DNA from: Acorus gramineus
Taxonomy: Eukaryota > Streptophyta > Magnoliopsida > Acorales > Acoraceae
DNA length: 64,000 nucleotides
Assembly: GCA_030737835.1 (NCBI GenBank)
Contig: JAUJYN010000033.1
Location: 372,001 to 436,000, forward strand
Direction: 5' to 3'
Translations under genes and position numbers: made by a program
Part shown: piece by piece, positions 42,749-53,652 of the stretch
Layout: every line of letters starts with the position of its first letter
How positions within the stretch are numbered: position 1 is the first letter of the stretch
Notes under the pieces: generated by a model
Told to the model about the DNA's origin: nothing
Database searches by the model: none
What the model saw: only the letters and a program-made list of their open reading frames with translations

Positions 42749-45350
42749 CGTGGGCTGGAACAATTTTCTGAATTCCATTGTCTTGCTGTCATTGCTGAGA
42801 GTCCTCTGAGTGTTTGGTGAGCCTCTAAAACCTGTACAAAAATTCTTTCCATTGACCAAGTGTTAAATCTGCCCGGATTGTGCCCCTGCACTGACTTTCG
42901 AGCCCCTCTTGCTTGAATTGTCAAGGGCTACAACCAATCTAAGGTAATAAAGCAAGGAAAAAGATGCGAGAAGTCATGTCCGGCATAGAAAAGAGGGAGC
43001 CTAAGTGACTCTAAGTGTGAGAATATGTGAGAATGGAAAAATCTCAGGTGTATATGAGTGCTAGGCCAATTTTCCTTCTTAGGTGTGTGTGGAAGGGTAT
43101 GAAATGAAAGTAACAGGGGCAATTTTCTTTAGGTATGGGGGGTCAATTGTGGTATTTTGAGAAAATTGAATGCCTAGATGCTTTGGAAAAGGAAAATACA
43201 ATCTTATGCATAAATGTGGGTGACATAAGGGAGCATTTTAATGGATCTTTTATGTGGGAGGGCTATGTTTTCAATTTCCTAAAGTAAAAGGCACGATCAA
43301 GTCCTTGAAGAGGGGCCCTTGTGGTCTTATGTCCAAACCAGGATTGTATTTGAAAGGTATTGGCTTCAGGTGTCAATTTCTCAAAGTTCATGGTTCTCAA
43401 ATGTTTGATCATATTATTCTAAACATGCTGGGAAATCCATGAATGTACCAGGAATTAAGTCAAGTAAGCTTCCTTTAGATAGGCAAGTTTTTAAGTGAAC
43501 TCATGTGAGTGTGTGCTGTTGTAAACATAGGAAAAGGTCTACCTTTGGTTGAAATTTCACCTTTCCAAGTAGACATAGTTCAATTCCAACTCCATAGCAA
43601 AAATAAAAGGGTGGGGGGTGAAAGGTGTAAGAGTAATATCTTCCTTGGGGCAATATTTACAATTGTCCCAGTCCGACATATGTCTTACTTTCTAGGTCAC
43701 TCTGGCTTTCTTCTTTTTACCACTTCTTTATTTAGGTGGAGAGTATAGCCCGCCGGGCGTATACCCATGTTTTGAGTGGAGAGTACAATCCGTTTGCTTG
43801 GATGTGTACTAGTATAGCCTTTGTTTAGCATATACTATGCATAAAGGCGTTCGTGCCTGTTAAAATAGAGAGTTTAACCCGTTTGCCTGGGTGTTGTTTT
43901 GATCTTTGGCCTCTCATTGGCTTTTCTTTCTTTTCTTTTTTCTTTTTTGTTTTGAGGGGGGCGACTTTTCTGTTTTTTGCCCTTGTTCTTTTTTGCTTCC
44001 CCTCTAGAAGTGTTTATATAGTGCCAGAGCCAGTTTTTGGACATATGCCAGGTTTAGGACAATGTAATATATGTCATTTTTAGCTTATTGGTCACCTTTG
44101 GGTCAGTTCTGGCAGTTTTTCAATTTTTTTCTTTTTCGATCGGAGACGCTAAAATTTTGGACTTTTAGCTATCTGCGTGAGTTCAAGAATTCTGATTGAA
44201 AATCTATCTGCATATTATGAGTCCTGGTGCCATTTCGAGCCACTCATAAAAATTTCATCGAATTCCGGTAACGTTTTAGAAAATTTGGCAGTTCCGAATC
44301 GTATCCGGGTTTTGACCGATTTTGGATTGTCAAAGGGTGACTTTGACCGGGTCAACGAAGACCTTGACTAGTCAAAGATGACCTTTGACTAGTCAAAGGT
44401 TTTTGTTTTCTAGTTTGGTTGGGTTGACTCAAAGTCAAGCCTCACCAAACCCCTTTTCCACCATTTAATGAGTGTGTGTGTGTGAGTGTGTGTGTGTGTG
44501 TATGTGTTCACTATTAGTGGGCGTCCCCTTCACATCTCCCTCTCCCTCTCACTCACTCCTTCACTCCCTCTTCTTTGTTGGTGCTAAATAGAAGTAGTAA
44601 AAGAAGGAGAAGAAGAAAGACCTAAAAAGGAAAAGAGAAGGTATGTGTGTGTGCAAGCTTTGAGTGTTATTGTGGTGTTTGATTTTCCCTTCCCTCTAAC
44701 TCCCTCTCATGCCTCTTCCCCACCCCTGATTTCAGCCATCAAAGGCTTGAGGAGTGGCTGAGAAGGTGGTGGTGTTGGTGGTGGCGGTAGAGGTGGTTTT
44801 GTGCGCAAAGGGCACCCGAGTAACCCCTTTTCTTTCTCCTCCTTTTTGGTAAGCTCTCCTCCACCCTTAGCTTTGTTTTAGATGATTGTTAGGGCTTTTA
44901 GGTGTTCAAGCATGCCTTGCATAGGTGGTAGGGGTGTGGGAGGGCTAAGGAGGGGGTAGGAGAGGTTCGGGCGCGCGTGCGTCTGCGCGCGCAGAGGGGT
45001 GCTGGCGGGCGTAGACGGGCGCCCTGGCGGGCACGCGAACGTGCGCGCGAGGTGCTGAGCGAGCGCGCAGGCAGGACGCGCAGGGCGCGCGCGCGCGGCA
45101 GCGCATCTGGGCGCGCGGCAGTACGCCAAGGGTGCTAGGGCGCGTGCGTGCGTGCGTATGCGTGCGGGGGCCATGCGTGTGGCTGCCCGAGGGTTCGGGT
45201 AGGTGTCGGGGCACTCGGACTCGCGTGCGTACGTGCGTGCTCGCATGCGTGCGAGCCCGTATGCATGCATGTCCGAGTTTTTGGCATTTCTAGTAAATTT
45301 CATGTTTTTTTTATAGTTTACTCACCATATAGAATGCCCTTGTCTTGTAG

Positions 45351-45386
45351 ATCTTGGCGATCGGTCACGCAACGACCCGGGTTGCG
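45351..45386 (+). promoter_or_regulatory. Putative 36-nt LTR micro-exon (group S)
   Basis: Preceded by GTCTTGTAG and followed by GTGAGTGGG. Confidence 0.4.
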
Positions 45387-45411
45387 GTGAGTGGGTCAAT
45401 CCAACCCAGTA

Positions 45412-45450
45412 GGGAGGCGTTCGATGCACGTAGGCGTGCATTGCCCTCCC
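45412..45450 (+). promoter_or_regulatory. Two-tier hairpin in LTR leader (group S, second copy)
   Basis: Inner ATGCAC/GTGCAT, outer GGGAGGC/GCCCTCCC. Better paired than the 21189 copy. Confidence 0.6.
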
Positions 45451-45958
45451 CTAGGGCACCATAACTGCATATTAACTTGTGTGAATGAAAACTTATGTTA
45501 ATGCATGTTTTGCTATGATGTAACCATGCCATGTTAGACATTGTATGCTAGGGATATACATCCATGTATCATGTATAGAGGCCCATACATGCCTAGACAC
45601 CATGTCCCATGCTTGAAAAGCCTTGATCTATGCATGTTTCTCATTTAGTTTAATTTAATTAAATACAAAATGAGATTATGTTGGTATAAGCATGTTATAT
45701 ATGTGTCACTTTTTGGCCTATTGGCAATCATTGGAGCATTTTTGGCAGTTTTAAAATTTTCAGGGTTTTTCGATCGGAACCGCATAATTTTGAACTGTTA
45801 GCTATTTTCTGAGTTAGAGGACTCCGATTGAAAATCTAACTGCATATTATGTGTCCTGGTGCCATTTTGAGCCACTCATGAAAATTTCATTGAATTCCGG
45901 CATCGTTTGCAAAAATTTCGTAGTTCCGGGGCGTATCCGGGTTTTTAAGTCGCGCACT

Positions 45959-45966
45959 ATATAAAT
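45959..45966 (+). promoter_or_regulatory. TATA box of the 5' LTR
   Basis: TATAAATA in a CGCGCACTATATAAATAGAA context, followed by a pyrimidine-rich tract; transcription would start near 45990. The same box is at 53921-53928 in the 3' LTR. Confidence 0.7.
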
Positions 45967-47203
45967 AGAAATCTAATTTCACCCTACACTATTCATCATC
46001 CCTACGACTAACTTTCTCTCTCTCCCCCTCTCCCAAAAGCTTCCATTTGAGCCCCTTACACCCCTCAAAACCAAAAACCCAAAGCACGAAAAGTGTAGAT
46101 CGGGTCCCGATCTACGCACGGGTACTCTCAAATCCGATTTTCGGCGAATTTTGCCCTCCCTTCCGCCCTCTCTTCTCCTCAGCCCGGACCCATTTCGGAG
46201 GTGGGAAGAGATCTAACGGGTAGAGACCGTTTGGGAGGAGTTTCGGCGCGAAAGGAGCTCCCGGACCCTCTTCTTCTCCTCTCCTTGCTTTGGGTAAGCT
46301 TCCCTTCCCTTGCTTCTCTTGTTTAGATGCTTGTTAGGGGAGGTTATGGGTGTGTGGAGGGTGGTTAAGGGGCTGCCGGGGTGGTTGGGGGAGGTCGGAG
46401 GCTAAGGGTGGCCGGAGGTTGGTGGTGGTGGTGCTCGGACCAAGTGGGGGGTCTGTCCCAGGCAGCAGGCAGCGGCGACAGCAGCCCAGGCCGCGCGCAG
46501 GTCGGGTGCGCGCGGGCAGGCGCACGTGCGCGCGCGGGCGTGCGTACGCGCGGCATGCGCGCGGGCGTGCGCGGGTCGGGGGCTGGCAGTCGGGGTCGTG
46601 CTGGGGTGCTGGTGGAGGTGCTGGCAGTACGGACTGGCGGGCTGGTGGCCTCGGGTAGCTCGGGCACGAGGTGCTGGTCGCGCTGGTCTGGGCGCGCGAG
46701 GTGGTGGCCGCGGTGCTGTGCCGTGCGCGAGGAGGTGCTGGCCGAAGTGCTTGGTGCGCGGGGTGGTGGCCGAGGCGCGGCGGGGCCGGCAGGATGTGCG
46801 CGGGGTGCTGGTCGGACAGGCGAGGTGTGCACGGGGGCTGGTCGAGCAGGGCAGTGCGCGCGAGGTGTGCGGGGCGGCGCGAGGTGCTCGGCGCGCGCGC
46901 GCGGGCTGCTGCGGCTGGGCACGGTGTGCGCGCGGAACCCGGAGGTGGTGCGGCGGCGTCTCCAAGCGGCGGGCAGGGGCCGGCGGAGCGCGGAACGCGC
47001 GGGCCGAAGCACGGCGGTGCACCCGGGTGGTTGCCGAGGCCGTGCGGGTGGTTGCCGAGGCCGCGGGTGCTTGCCGGGGCCGCGGGTGGTTGCCGGAAGG
47101 GGTGTTGAGTGTTGTTTGGGGATGTTGTGTATTAAATTGCGTGTGTTGTATATTTTTGGGATAACTGTGGATTATTCTAACCAGTTAATACCTTGTCTTG
47201 CAG

Positions 47204-47239
47204 ATCTCGACGGACGGTCGCGCGTCGACCCGATTCCCG
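47204..47239 (+). promoter_or_regulatory. Putative 36-nt LTR micro-exon (complete element, 5' LTR)
   Basis: CCTTGTCTTGCAG precedes and GTGAGTGGGAC follows. A donor-like GGGTAAGC lies 0.9 kb upstream (46294) and an acceptor-like TCTTTTCAG 1.04 kb downstream (48276-48284). The 3' LTR copy is 55164-55199. Inferred only. Confidence 0.45.
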
Positions 47240-47265
47240 GTGAGTGGGACGACCCTACCCAGTTC

Positions 47266-47303
47266 GGGAGTCGTTACATGCCTTGGGCGTGTACCGATCT
47301 CCC
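47266..47303 (+). promoter_or_regulatory. Two-tier hairpin in LTR leader (Tekay version)
   Basis: Outer GGGAG/CTCCC (47266-47270, 47299-47303), inner TACATGCC/GGCGTGTA (47275-47282, 47286-47293) with one U-G pair and a 3-nt loop. Confidence 0.6.
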
Positions 47304-48028
47304 CTGGGGCGTATGGTTATATTAACTGTTGTAATTATAATCCATGTAAGCATGATGTGTGTGTGTAGATTTGCATGCCGCCCTAGATTGTATGTTAGGG
47401 ACTTGCACCCTTAGGATTGTGCATGAGCCATGCATCCTGCCTCCCTGTTATCATGCTAGGACAGCCCGACCTGTACATGTGTCCTATTAGTTTGGTTTAT
47501 TTAATTAAATGCAAACTGTTTTAATAGATACCATGTTTAGGGAATATAAGGGGGCCTTGCGAGGTTAACACTGAGACCCGGGTTAGGGTACTCCGTGTTC
47601 CTCGTTTGGTTGTCGGATGTCCTACATCGGGACCTCGGGTTACCCTCTCAGGGTCTCTTTTCCCCCTCTTATGCCTTATTAAATCCCCGCATCCTGGTTA
47701 TGCGCGCTGGTGGAATTCTGAGGAATTCAAGACATTAGGATTGTGGAGAGATGCTGTCAGCGGATCCGAGTGGATCATATGCGATGGATAGGCTGTTCTG
47801 TTGCCCTGCGTTGGATCCGTTAGAGACTACCTCAGCGTTAGACAGGTTGTCCCGTGCAGGGGCTCCCACTAGTAGGCGCCTCCTGGTTTGATGAAGGACT
47901 GTGCTGAACATGGGAGTGGCCAAACAACCGCGGAGTGAGGAGAGACTATCGGTGGACCAAGGGTGACCAACAGCCTAGTCAGTCCCAAGAGCCTAAGTCA
48001 CCTGTTGAGAGGTGAGGGTGAGGGTATG

Positions 48029-48161
48029 GTGGGCCGGCGATGCGACGACCCACAGGTTTGTGTAAGGATGATTATAAACCCGCTAAGTCCCAATATCCTA
48101 GGTCGCCCGTTGAGGGTGAGGGTGAGGGTAAGGGTATGGCGGTTCGGCGATGTGACGAACC
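48029..48161 (+). promoter_or_regulatory. Two G-rich-run plus hairpin modules
   Basis: Module 1: GGTGAGGGTGAGGGTATG then GTGGGCCG/CGACCCAC (48029-48053) with loop GCGATGCGA and one mismatch. Module 2: GAGGGTGAGGGTGAGGGTAA then GGTTCG/CGAACC (48141-48161) with loop GCGATGTGA. Module 2 has T-A where module 1 and other copies have G-C. Confidence 0.6.
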
Positions 48162-48677
48162 CCGGATTGTGATATTGAGCCACTTGTGGCTTATGAATTG
48201 CTTAAATGTGGTTAATATGAACTGTATGCATGGGTTGTGCTATTCACTGAGCGTGTGGCTCACCCCTCGCATATGTCTTTTCAGTGATCTCTGAGGGAGG
48301 AGCTTCCCGAGCGACTGCACCGGCAGAGGGCAGCACCGCGTCCCACGAGTTTTGAGGCCATCAGCACCCTTCTTCTGTTGTACGTATATGTTCTGTGCTT
48401 GGGCACTTAGTTGGATTATATTTGGATTTTGTTGTATATATTTATGGACATGTTGGCTCTCACAGGACTTACGATTGTGTATCGAGTCTGTTGTATGTTT
48501 AGACTACAGACTCAGTCTTTTTAGCTTCCGCATTTGGTGTATATATTGTGTCAGCCCTGCTTTTATCTGTGTTTTCATTTTAGTTGTTGTTGTGGTTTAT
48601 TATTGGTTTCCTGTTGCTGATATCATATATATACTTGCCGCGTCCTGGGGACGGCCGCCCTGGGGCGTGACAAAAGT

Positions 48678-48689
48678 TGGTATCAGAGC
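48678..48689 (+). other. Primer binding site (tRNA-iMet)
   Basis: TGGTATCAGAGC five bases after the 5' LTR end. Confidence 0.9.
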
Positions 48690-48792
48690 CTGGTCCTGTC
48701 AGAGCCAAGTGTCTTCCTTTTCATAGAGATGAGTCCTAGGATTTCTATATGCGTATTCTGATCCTAGTGTCTGGTTTTCTTAGGTTGCTGAT

Positions 48793-49431
48793 ATGCCTCC
48801 TCGCAGAGGACGACGCGGACGTGGTCCCTCTCGACCCTTGGAGGTCTCCGGACCTGCCAGAGTCGAGGATGTTATTGGTGAGTCCTCAACTGAGAGGTCG
48901 GGACCAGCGCAGGAGCCTCCTGCCTGGGAGCGCGCGTTTGCGCGGATAGCTGATTTGGTGGAGACACAGACCAGGGCGTTGGAGGCCCAGACCAGAGTGC
49001 TAGCAGATCAGGCACGGGAGATACAGGAGCTGCGGGCAGCCCGCGAGGCAGTTCCGCAGGTTCCCTTGGTGGCAGATCCACCCGTGGTGCCTGATACACC
49101 CCCAGTCCCGAGGTAGCCCCGGCGGCGGTCAGGATCCTCAGGAGAGGGAGGCAGGGCTAGAGGCTGCAGCGAGGTCCAGCAGAGTGGACTTCAGCCTTTC
49201 TGAAGCTCCATCCTCCCGAGTTCCAGGGTCAGACAGAGGACCCCCTTGCTCCCGAGAGATGGTTGATGGAGGTGGATACCATCTTCTCGACGATGCTTTG
49301 CACAGACCGCCAGAGGGTCTCCCTGGCTACGTTTATGCTGAAGGGTAGCGCCGCCGAGTGGTGGGCTACTAGATCAGTGACCTCCAGAGGGACTGGAGCA
49401 GCTCACATGGGCGGGATTCAGGGGATATTTC
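48793..49431 (+). pseudogene. 5' part of gag, broken by frameshifts
   Basis: Starts ATG at 48793 with MPPRRGRRGRGPSR, identical to the start of the open gag at 28581. The first frame stops at 49116 after VPDTPPVPR. The middle part (49140-49370: APERWLMEV, CTDRQRVSLATFMLKG, AEWWATR) is in another frame, and near 49380 the reading shifts again to the frame that continues as the pol ORF. At least two frameshifts lie between 49090 and 49390 when compared with the gag of the minus-strand element. This separates the Gag N terminus from the rest of the polyprotein, so the element probably depends on Gag from other copies. Confidence 0.85.
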
Positions 49432-52400
49432 TTGGAGGAGTATTTCCCCTTCTCGACGCGACAGACAGTGGAGCGGGAGTTTGAGCAGCTGACTCAGGGC
49501 ACCATGTCCGTCGCTGACTACTCCACGCAGTTCACGAGGCTGTCCCGTTTCGCCCCAGCTCTGGTGATGGACGAGGCGTCGAGATGCCGTCGGTTTGAGC
49601 TCGGTCTCAGCAATGCCATCCGAGTGCACGTCACCGCCCTGGGATTCACGAGGTTCTCCGACTTGGTCTCGCGGGCGAAGACAGTCGAGAGAGACCTCGG
49701 GATTCAGGTGAGAGCTCCGACCCCGACGACAGACCAGAGGCCACCCAGAGGCCAGGACAGAGGGCAGCGGAAGAAGAAGAGGGCCCGCTTCGAGCAGTCA
49801 GCGGCTCCCTCTCTTCCAGCAGATGTGGTGCCAGCGCGAGGCCCAGCACCCATCGCAGCCGTGCCGGTCCAGTCGAGGCGGCCAGAGACGAGGCGCTGTT
49901 ATCACTGTCAGCGCGTCGGGCATATTCTGTATAATTGCCCCGACGCTGGCCGACCCGCAGTGATGCCCCAGCAGCAGTTGCAGCAGCGGCCGTTCCAGCA
50001 GCAGTTTCAGCCGCAGCGCCAGCAGCAGCAGCAGCCTCAGCGCCAGCCGCAGCAGCAGCCTCAGCGTCAGCAGCAGCAGCCACAGGGTGGCCGTGCTGAT
50101 CAGAGGAGGCAGCCAGCGCAGCAGGCGAGGCGTGCCCCTGCTCCTCAGCCTCAGTTCGTCCAGGGCCGAGTGGCAGCGCTTTCAGCAGAGGAGGCCCAGG
50201 CATCAGGCAGCGTGGTCAGAGGTATTGTTCAGATCTCCCAGCTTCCTGCTTATGTGCTATTCGATTCTGGAGCCACCCACTCGTTCGTGTCTCCTGCTTT
50301 CGCGAGACGGACGGGTGTGGCGTCCGCTCCTCTAGATGCTGTGTTAGAGGTAGCATTGCCCGTGGGAGACCGGATTCTCCTCTGTTCTGTGTACCGAGGG
50401 TGCACGGTGGAGATCGCGGATCATGAGTTTCCGGTAGAGCTGGTGGAGCTCGCGATGTCGGATTTCGATGCCATCCTGGGGATGGATTGGCTTGCAGCTA
50501 GTCATGCCAGCATCGACTGTTTCGCCAAGTCGGTGTCGTTCCACCTTCCTGGTCGGAGGTCCTTCCAGTTCGTGGGCGATCGAGATGTAGCTCCTTTGGG
50601 GTTCGTGTCGTCCATGCAGGCAGGGAGACTCCTTCAGGGTGGATGCGAGGGCTTTCTGGCTTATATTGCTCTGGAGGATGCACCGCTGCGGGCAGATATC
50701 AGTCAGACTCCAGTCGTGGCAGAGTTTCCCGAGGTTTTCCCCGACGATCTTCCGGGATTACCGCCGGACCGCGCGATTGAGTTTGAGATCAATCTGCTTC
50801 CGGGGACCGAGCCGGTGTCGAGGGCTCCGTACCGGATGGCTCCCGCAGAGCTGAGGGTGCTGAAGGAGCAGTTGGAGGAGTTGCTGGAGAAGGGCTTCGC
50901 ACGTCCGAGTGTGTCTCCGTGGGGAGCCCCTGTCCTGTTCGTCCGGAAGAAGGACGGTTCACTGCGGCTGTGTATTGATTACAGGCAGTTGAATAAGCGG
51001 ACAGTGAAGAACAAGTACCCGTTGCCGCGGATCGACGATCTGTTTGACCAGCTTCAGGGAGCGTGCGTCTTTTCCAAGATCGATCTCCGCTCGGGGTACT
51101 ATCAGTTGAAGATCCGGGAGTCAGACATCTCGAAGACGGCTTTCCGCACCCGGTATGGGCACTACGAGTTCAGAGTACTGCCATTCGGGTTGACGAACGC
51201 GCCGGCGGCTTTCATGGATCTGATGAACCGGGTATTTCGACCCTTCCTCGACTCCTTTGTGGTAGTATTCATCGATGACATATTGGTGTACTCGAGGAGT
51301 CTGGAGGAGCACGCTCACCACCTCCGCACTGTTTTGGAGACTCTGGCTGGACATCAGTTGTTCGCCAAGTTCAGCAAGTGCGAGTTCTGGTTGGAGCGGA
51401 TGGCCTTTCTGGGCCATGTGATTTCCGGTGAGGGTATAGCTGTGGACCCGGAGAAGACGATCGCCGTGTCGAATTGGCGTCGACCGTCGAACCCCACTGA
51501 GATTCGGAGCTTCTTGGGCTTGGCGGGTTATTACAGGCGGTTTGTCGAGGGTTTCTCCAAGATAGCCGTTCCTCTTACCCGCCTCACTCGAAAGGACGTT
51601 CGGTTCGAGTGGTCCCCTTCTTGCGAGGAGAGCTTCCAGGAGCTGAAGCGAAGACTCACCTCAGCGCCGGTTCTTACCCTTCCATCTGGGAGCGGTGGGT
51701 TCGCAGTGTATACAGATGCATCGCAGTTGGGTGTGGGCGGCGTCCTGATGCAGTACGGTAAGGTGGTGGCTTACGCGTCTCGTCAGTTGAAGCCCCATGA
51801 GCAGAACTACCCCACCCATGACCTCGAGTTGGCTGCGATTATATTTGCGCTGAAGATGTGGAGGCATTATCTCTACGGAGAGGAGTTCGAGCTCTTTACT
51901 GACCATAAGAGCTTGACGTATCTGCAGTCTCAGCCGGAGCTCAACATGCGACAGAGGCGTTGGGTTGAGTTCCTTACAGACTACGACTGTGACATCGCTT
52001 ACCATCCGGGTAAGGCGAATGTCGTTGCAGATGCGCTCAGTAGACAGCCCCTGGGCATGGCCGCCCACATGGCTGTCCGTCGTTGGAGGCTTCTGGAGGA
52101 GGCCGCTTGCTGGATTTGCGTCCGAGAGACCCCTGCTGGTGGCTTTTTGGCTAGGCTGGTGGTGCAGCCGGTTCTTCTCGACGAGATCCGCGCGGCTCAG
52201 GCTCAGGACCCGCATTTTATAGTCCTTTCTGAGGGCGTCGCCCGGGGCGAGCGCCAGGACTACCAGATTCGTGCAGACGGGATCCTGAGATTCAGAGGCC
52301 GAGTGTGCATCCCCGACGACGCGGAGCTGAGGCGGAAGATTCTGGACGAGGCCCATCGCTCGAGGTACACCGTGCACCCGGGAGGCACGAAGATGTACAG

Positions 52401-53604
52401 GGGCCTTCGTCGCGGCTACTGGTGGCGCGGGATGAAGACAGATATTGCCAGATTTGTTGCCCGATGCCTAGTATGCCAGCAGGTGAAGTCGGAGCATCAG
52501 CGCCCTGCGGGGAAGCTGCAGTCCATTGAGATCCCTCAGTGGAAGTGGGAGCAGATTACCATGGACTTCGTCTCGGGTCTGCCGAGATCTCGTTCGGGTC
52601 GCGATGCCATCTGGGTGATCGTCGACCGGTTGACGAAGTCTGCTCATTTCCTCCCCATCCGACTCACCGATTCTCTGGACACCCTGGCGCAGCTATTCGT
52701 CTCCGAGATTGTCCGACTCCATGGCACTCCAGTCAGCATCATCTCTGATCGAGACGCGCGTTTTACTTCGAGGTTCTGGCGTAGCCTCCAGCACGCCCTT
52801 GGTACGAACCTCCATTTCAGTACCGCGTTTCATCCTCAGACGGACGGCCAGTCGGAGAGGACGATCCAGACCCTTGAGGACATGCTGCGGGCCTGTGTGC
52901 TCGATTTTGGGGGCAGTTGGGAGAGGCACCTTCCGTTGGTGGAGTTCGCCTACAACAACAGCTATCATTCGAGCATCCGGATGGCCCCCTATGAGGCACT
53001 TTATGGCCGCAGCTGCAGGTCCCCCCTGTGTTGGGATGAGGTCGGAGAGCGCCAGCTTGAGGGACCAGAGATTGTTCACCAGACCTCCGAGATGGTGAAG
53101 ACGATCCGCGAGCGTATCCGAGTCGCTCAGAGTCGTCAGAAGAGCTACGCCGACCGCCGTCGCCGTGAGCTCTCCTTCGAGGTCGGTGATCATGTATTCT
53201 TGAAGGTGTCCCCGATGAAGGGCATCTTCCGTTTTGGTGTGCGGGGCAAGCTGAGTCCGCGTTTCATTGGGCCTTTCCTCATACTCGAGCGAGTTGGAGA
53301 GGTGGCCTATCGCATCGCTCTGCCCCCACAGTTGGCTCAGGCCCATGACGTCTTCCACGTCTCGCAGCTGAGGCGATACGTCCACGATCCTGCTCACATC
53401 ATCCCGTTCGAGCCGCTCGTCTTCGAGCCGGACTTGTCTTTTGTGGAGCAGCCGATTGAGATCATGGACCGCCGCGAGAAGAGGCTCCGCACCAAGACCG
53501 TCCAGCTGGTCAAGGTGCGATGGCAGCACCGTTCCGGTGCCGAGGCCACCTGGGAGCTCGAGGACGCCATGCGTGACACATATCCGCATCTTTTCCCTTC
53601 TTAG
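49432..53604 (+). CDS. Gag(C-terminal)-Pol polyprotein, Tekay/Del-type
   Basis: One open frame of 1390 codons; the ATG at 49432 is only the first Met in frame, and the real start was 48793 before the gag frameshifts. Domains (residues approximate): Gag capsid C part 1-110; CCHC knuckle [14 protein letters not shown] 156-169; Gln-rich linker 180-250; aspartic protease with DSGATHSF at 279; reverse transcriptase 450-690 with [12 protein letters not shown] and [11 protein letters not shown] as catalytic YIDD-equivalent at about 613; RNase H from 760 ([10 protein letters not shown]); integrase HHCC zinc finger about 970-1020 ([13 protein letters not shown]); catalytic D-D-E core ([27 protein letters not shown]) about 1044-1141; GPF/Y-type segment (SPRFIGPF); chromodomain-like end. 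It copies element RNA to DNA and integrates it. No internal stop. Confidence 0.93.
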   Translation: MEEYFPFSTRQTVEREFEQLTQGTMSVADYSTQFTRLSRFAPALVMDEASRCRRFELGLSNAIRVHVTALGFTRFSDLVSRAKTVERDLGIQVRAPTPTTDQRPPRGQDRGQRKKKRARFEQSAAPSLPADVVPARGPAPIAAVPVQSRRPETRRCYHCQRVGHILYNCPDAGRPAVMPQQQLQQRPFQQQFQPQRQQQQQPQRQPQQQPQRQQQQPQGGRADQRRQPAQQARRAPAPQPQFVQGRVAALSAEEAQASGSVVRGIVQISQLPAYVLFDSGATHSFVSPAFARRTGVASAPLDAVLEVALPVGDRILLCSVYRGCTVEIADHEFPVELVELAMSDFDAILGMDWLAASHASIDCFAKSVSFHLPGRRSFQFVGDRDVAPLGFVSSMQAGRLLQGGCEGFLAYIALEDAPLRADISQTPVVAEFPEVFPDDLPGLPPDRAIEFEINLLPGTEPVSRAPYRMAPAELRVLKEQLEELLEKGFARPSVSPWGAPVLFVRKKDGSLRLCIDYRQLNKRTVKNKYPLPRIDDLFDQLQGACVFSKIDLRSGYYQLKIRESDISKTAFRTRYGHYEFRVLPFGLTNAPAAFMDLMNRVFRPFLDSFVVVFIDDILVYSRSLEEHAHHLRTVLETLAGHQLFAKFSKCEFWLERMAFLGHVISGEGIAVDPEKTIAVSNWRRPSNPTEIRSFLGLAGYYRRFVEGFSKIAVPLTRLTRKDVRFEWSPSCEESFQELKRRLTSAPVLTLPSGSGGFAVYTDASQLGVGGVLMQYGKVVAYASRQLKPHEQNYPTHDLELAAIIFALKMWRHYLYGEEFELFTDHKSLTYLQSQPELNMRQRRWVEFLTDYDCDIAYHPGKANVVADALSRQPLGMAAHMAVRRWRLLEEAACWICVRETPAGGFLARLVVQPVLLDEIRAAQAQDPHFIVLSEGVARGERQDYQIRADGILRFRGRVCIPDDAELRRKILDEAHRSRYTVHPGGTKMYRGLRRGYWWRGMKTDIARFVARCLVCQQVKSEHQRPAGKLQSIEIPQWKWEQITMDFVSGLPRSRSGRDAIWVIVDRLTKSAHFLPIRLTDSLDTLAQLFVSEIVRLHGTPVSIISDRDARFTSRFWRSLQHALGTNLHFSTAFHPQTDGQSERTIQTLEDMLRACVLDFGGSWERHLPLVEFAYNNSYHSSIRMAPYEALYGRSCRSPLCWDEVGERQLEGPEIVHQTSEMVKTIRERIRVAQSRQKSYADRRRRELSFEVGDHVFLKVSPMKGIFRFGVRGKLSPRFIGPFLILERVGEVAYRIALPPQLAQAHDVFHVSQLRRYVHDPAHIIPFEPLVFEPDLSFVEQPIEIMDRREKRLRTKTVQLVKVRWQHRSGAEATWELEDAMRDTYPHLFPS

Positions 53605-53639
53605 ATGTACTTGTATTTATTTTGAGGACAAAATTTCCT

Positions 53640-53652
53640 AAGGGGGGGAGAA
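53640..53652 (+). other. Polypurine tract
   Basis: AAGGGGGGGAGAA directly before the 3' LTR; primes plus-strand DNA synthesis in LTR elements. Confidence 0.9.

Larger units (their letters stand above)
42206..44057. other. Non-coding spacer of the old Gypsy element
   Basis: No coding signal. Hairpins of the GGCGGCTAG family occur at 42640-42665 and 42725-42748. An ACAATTGTCCCAG motif, also near 57650, occurs at about 43669 and may be a PPT-like tract on minus. Its right edge, GACAA at 44058-44062, is the target duplication of the next solo LTR. Confidence 0.4.
45693..48672 (+). repeat. 5' LTR of the complete element
   Basis: 2980 bp, TGTTATATATGTGTC...GGGGCGTGACA. TATA box 45959-45966, palindrome 46095-46115, donor GGGTAAGC at 46294, GC-rich array 46490-47100, micro-exon 47204-47239, hairpin 47266-47303, hairpin modules at 48029-48053 and 48141-48161, acceptor TTTTCAG ending 48284. 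Confidence 0.95.

Noticed and set aside
52693..53589. 298-codon minus frame opposite the integrase
   Set aside because: Shadow of the well-supported pol frame on plus.
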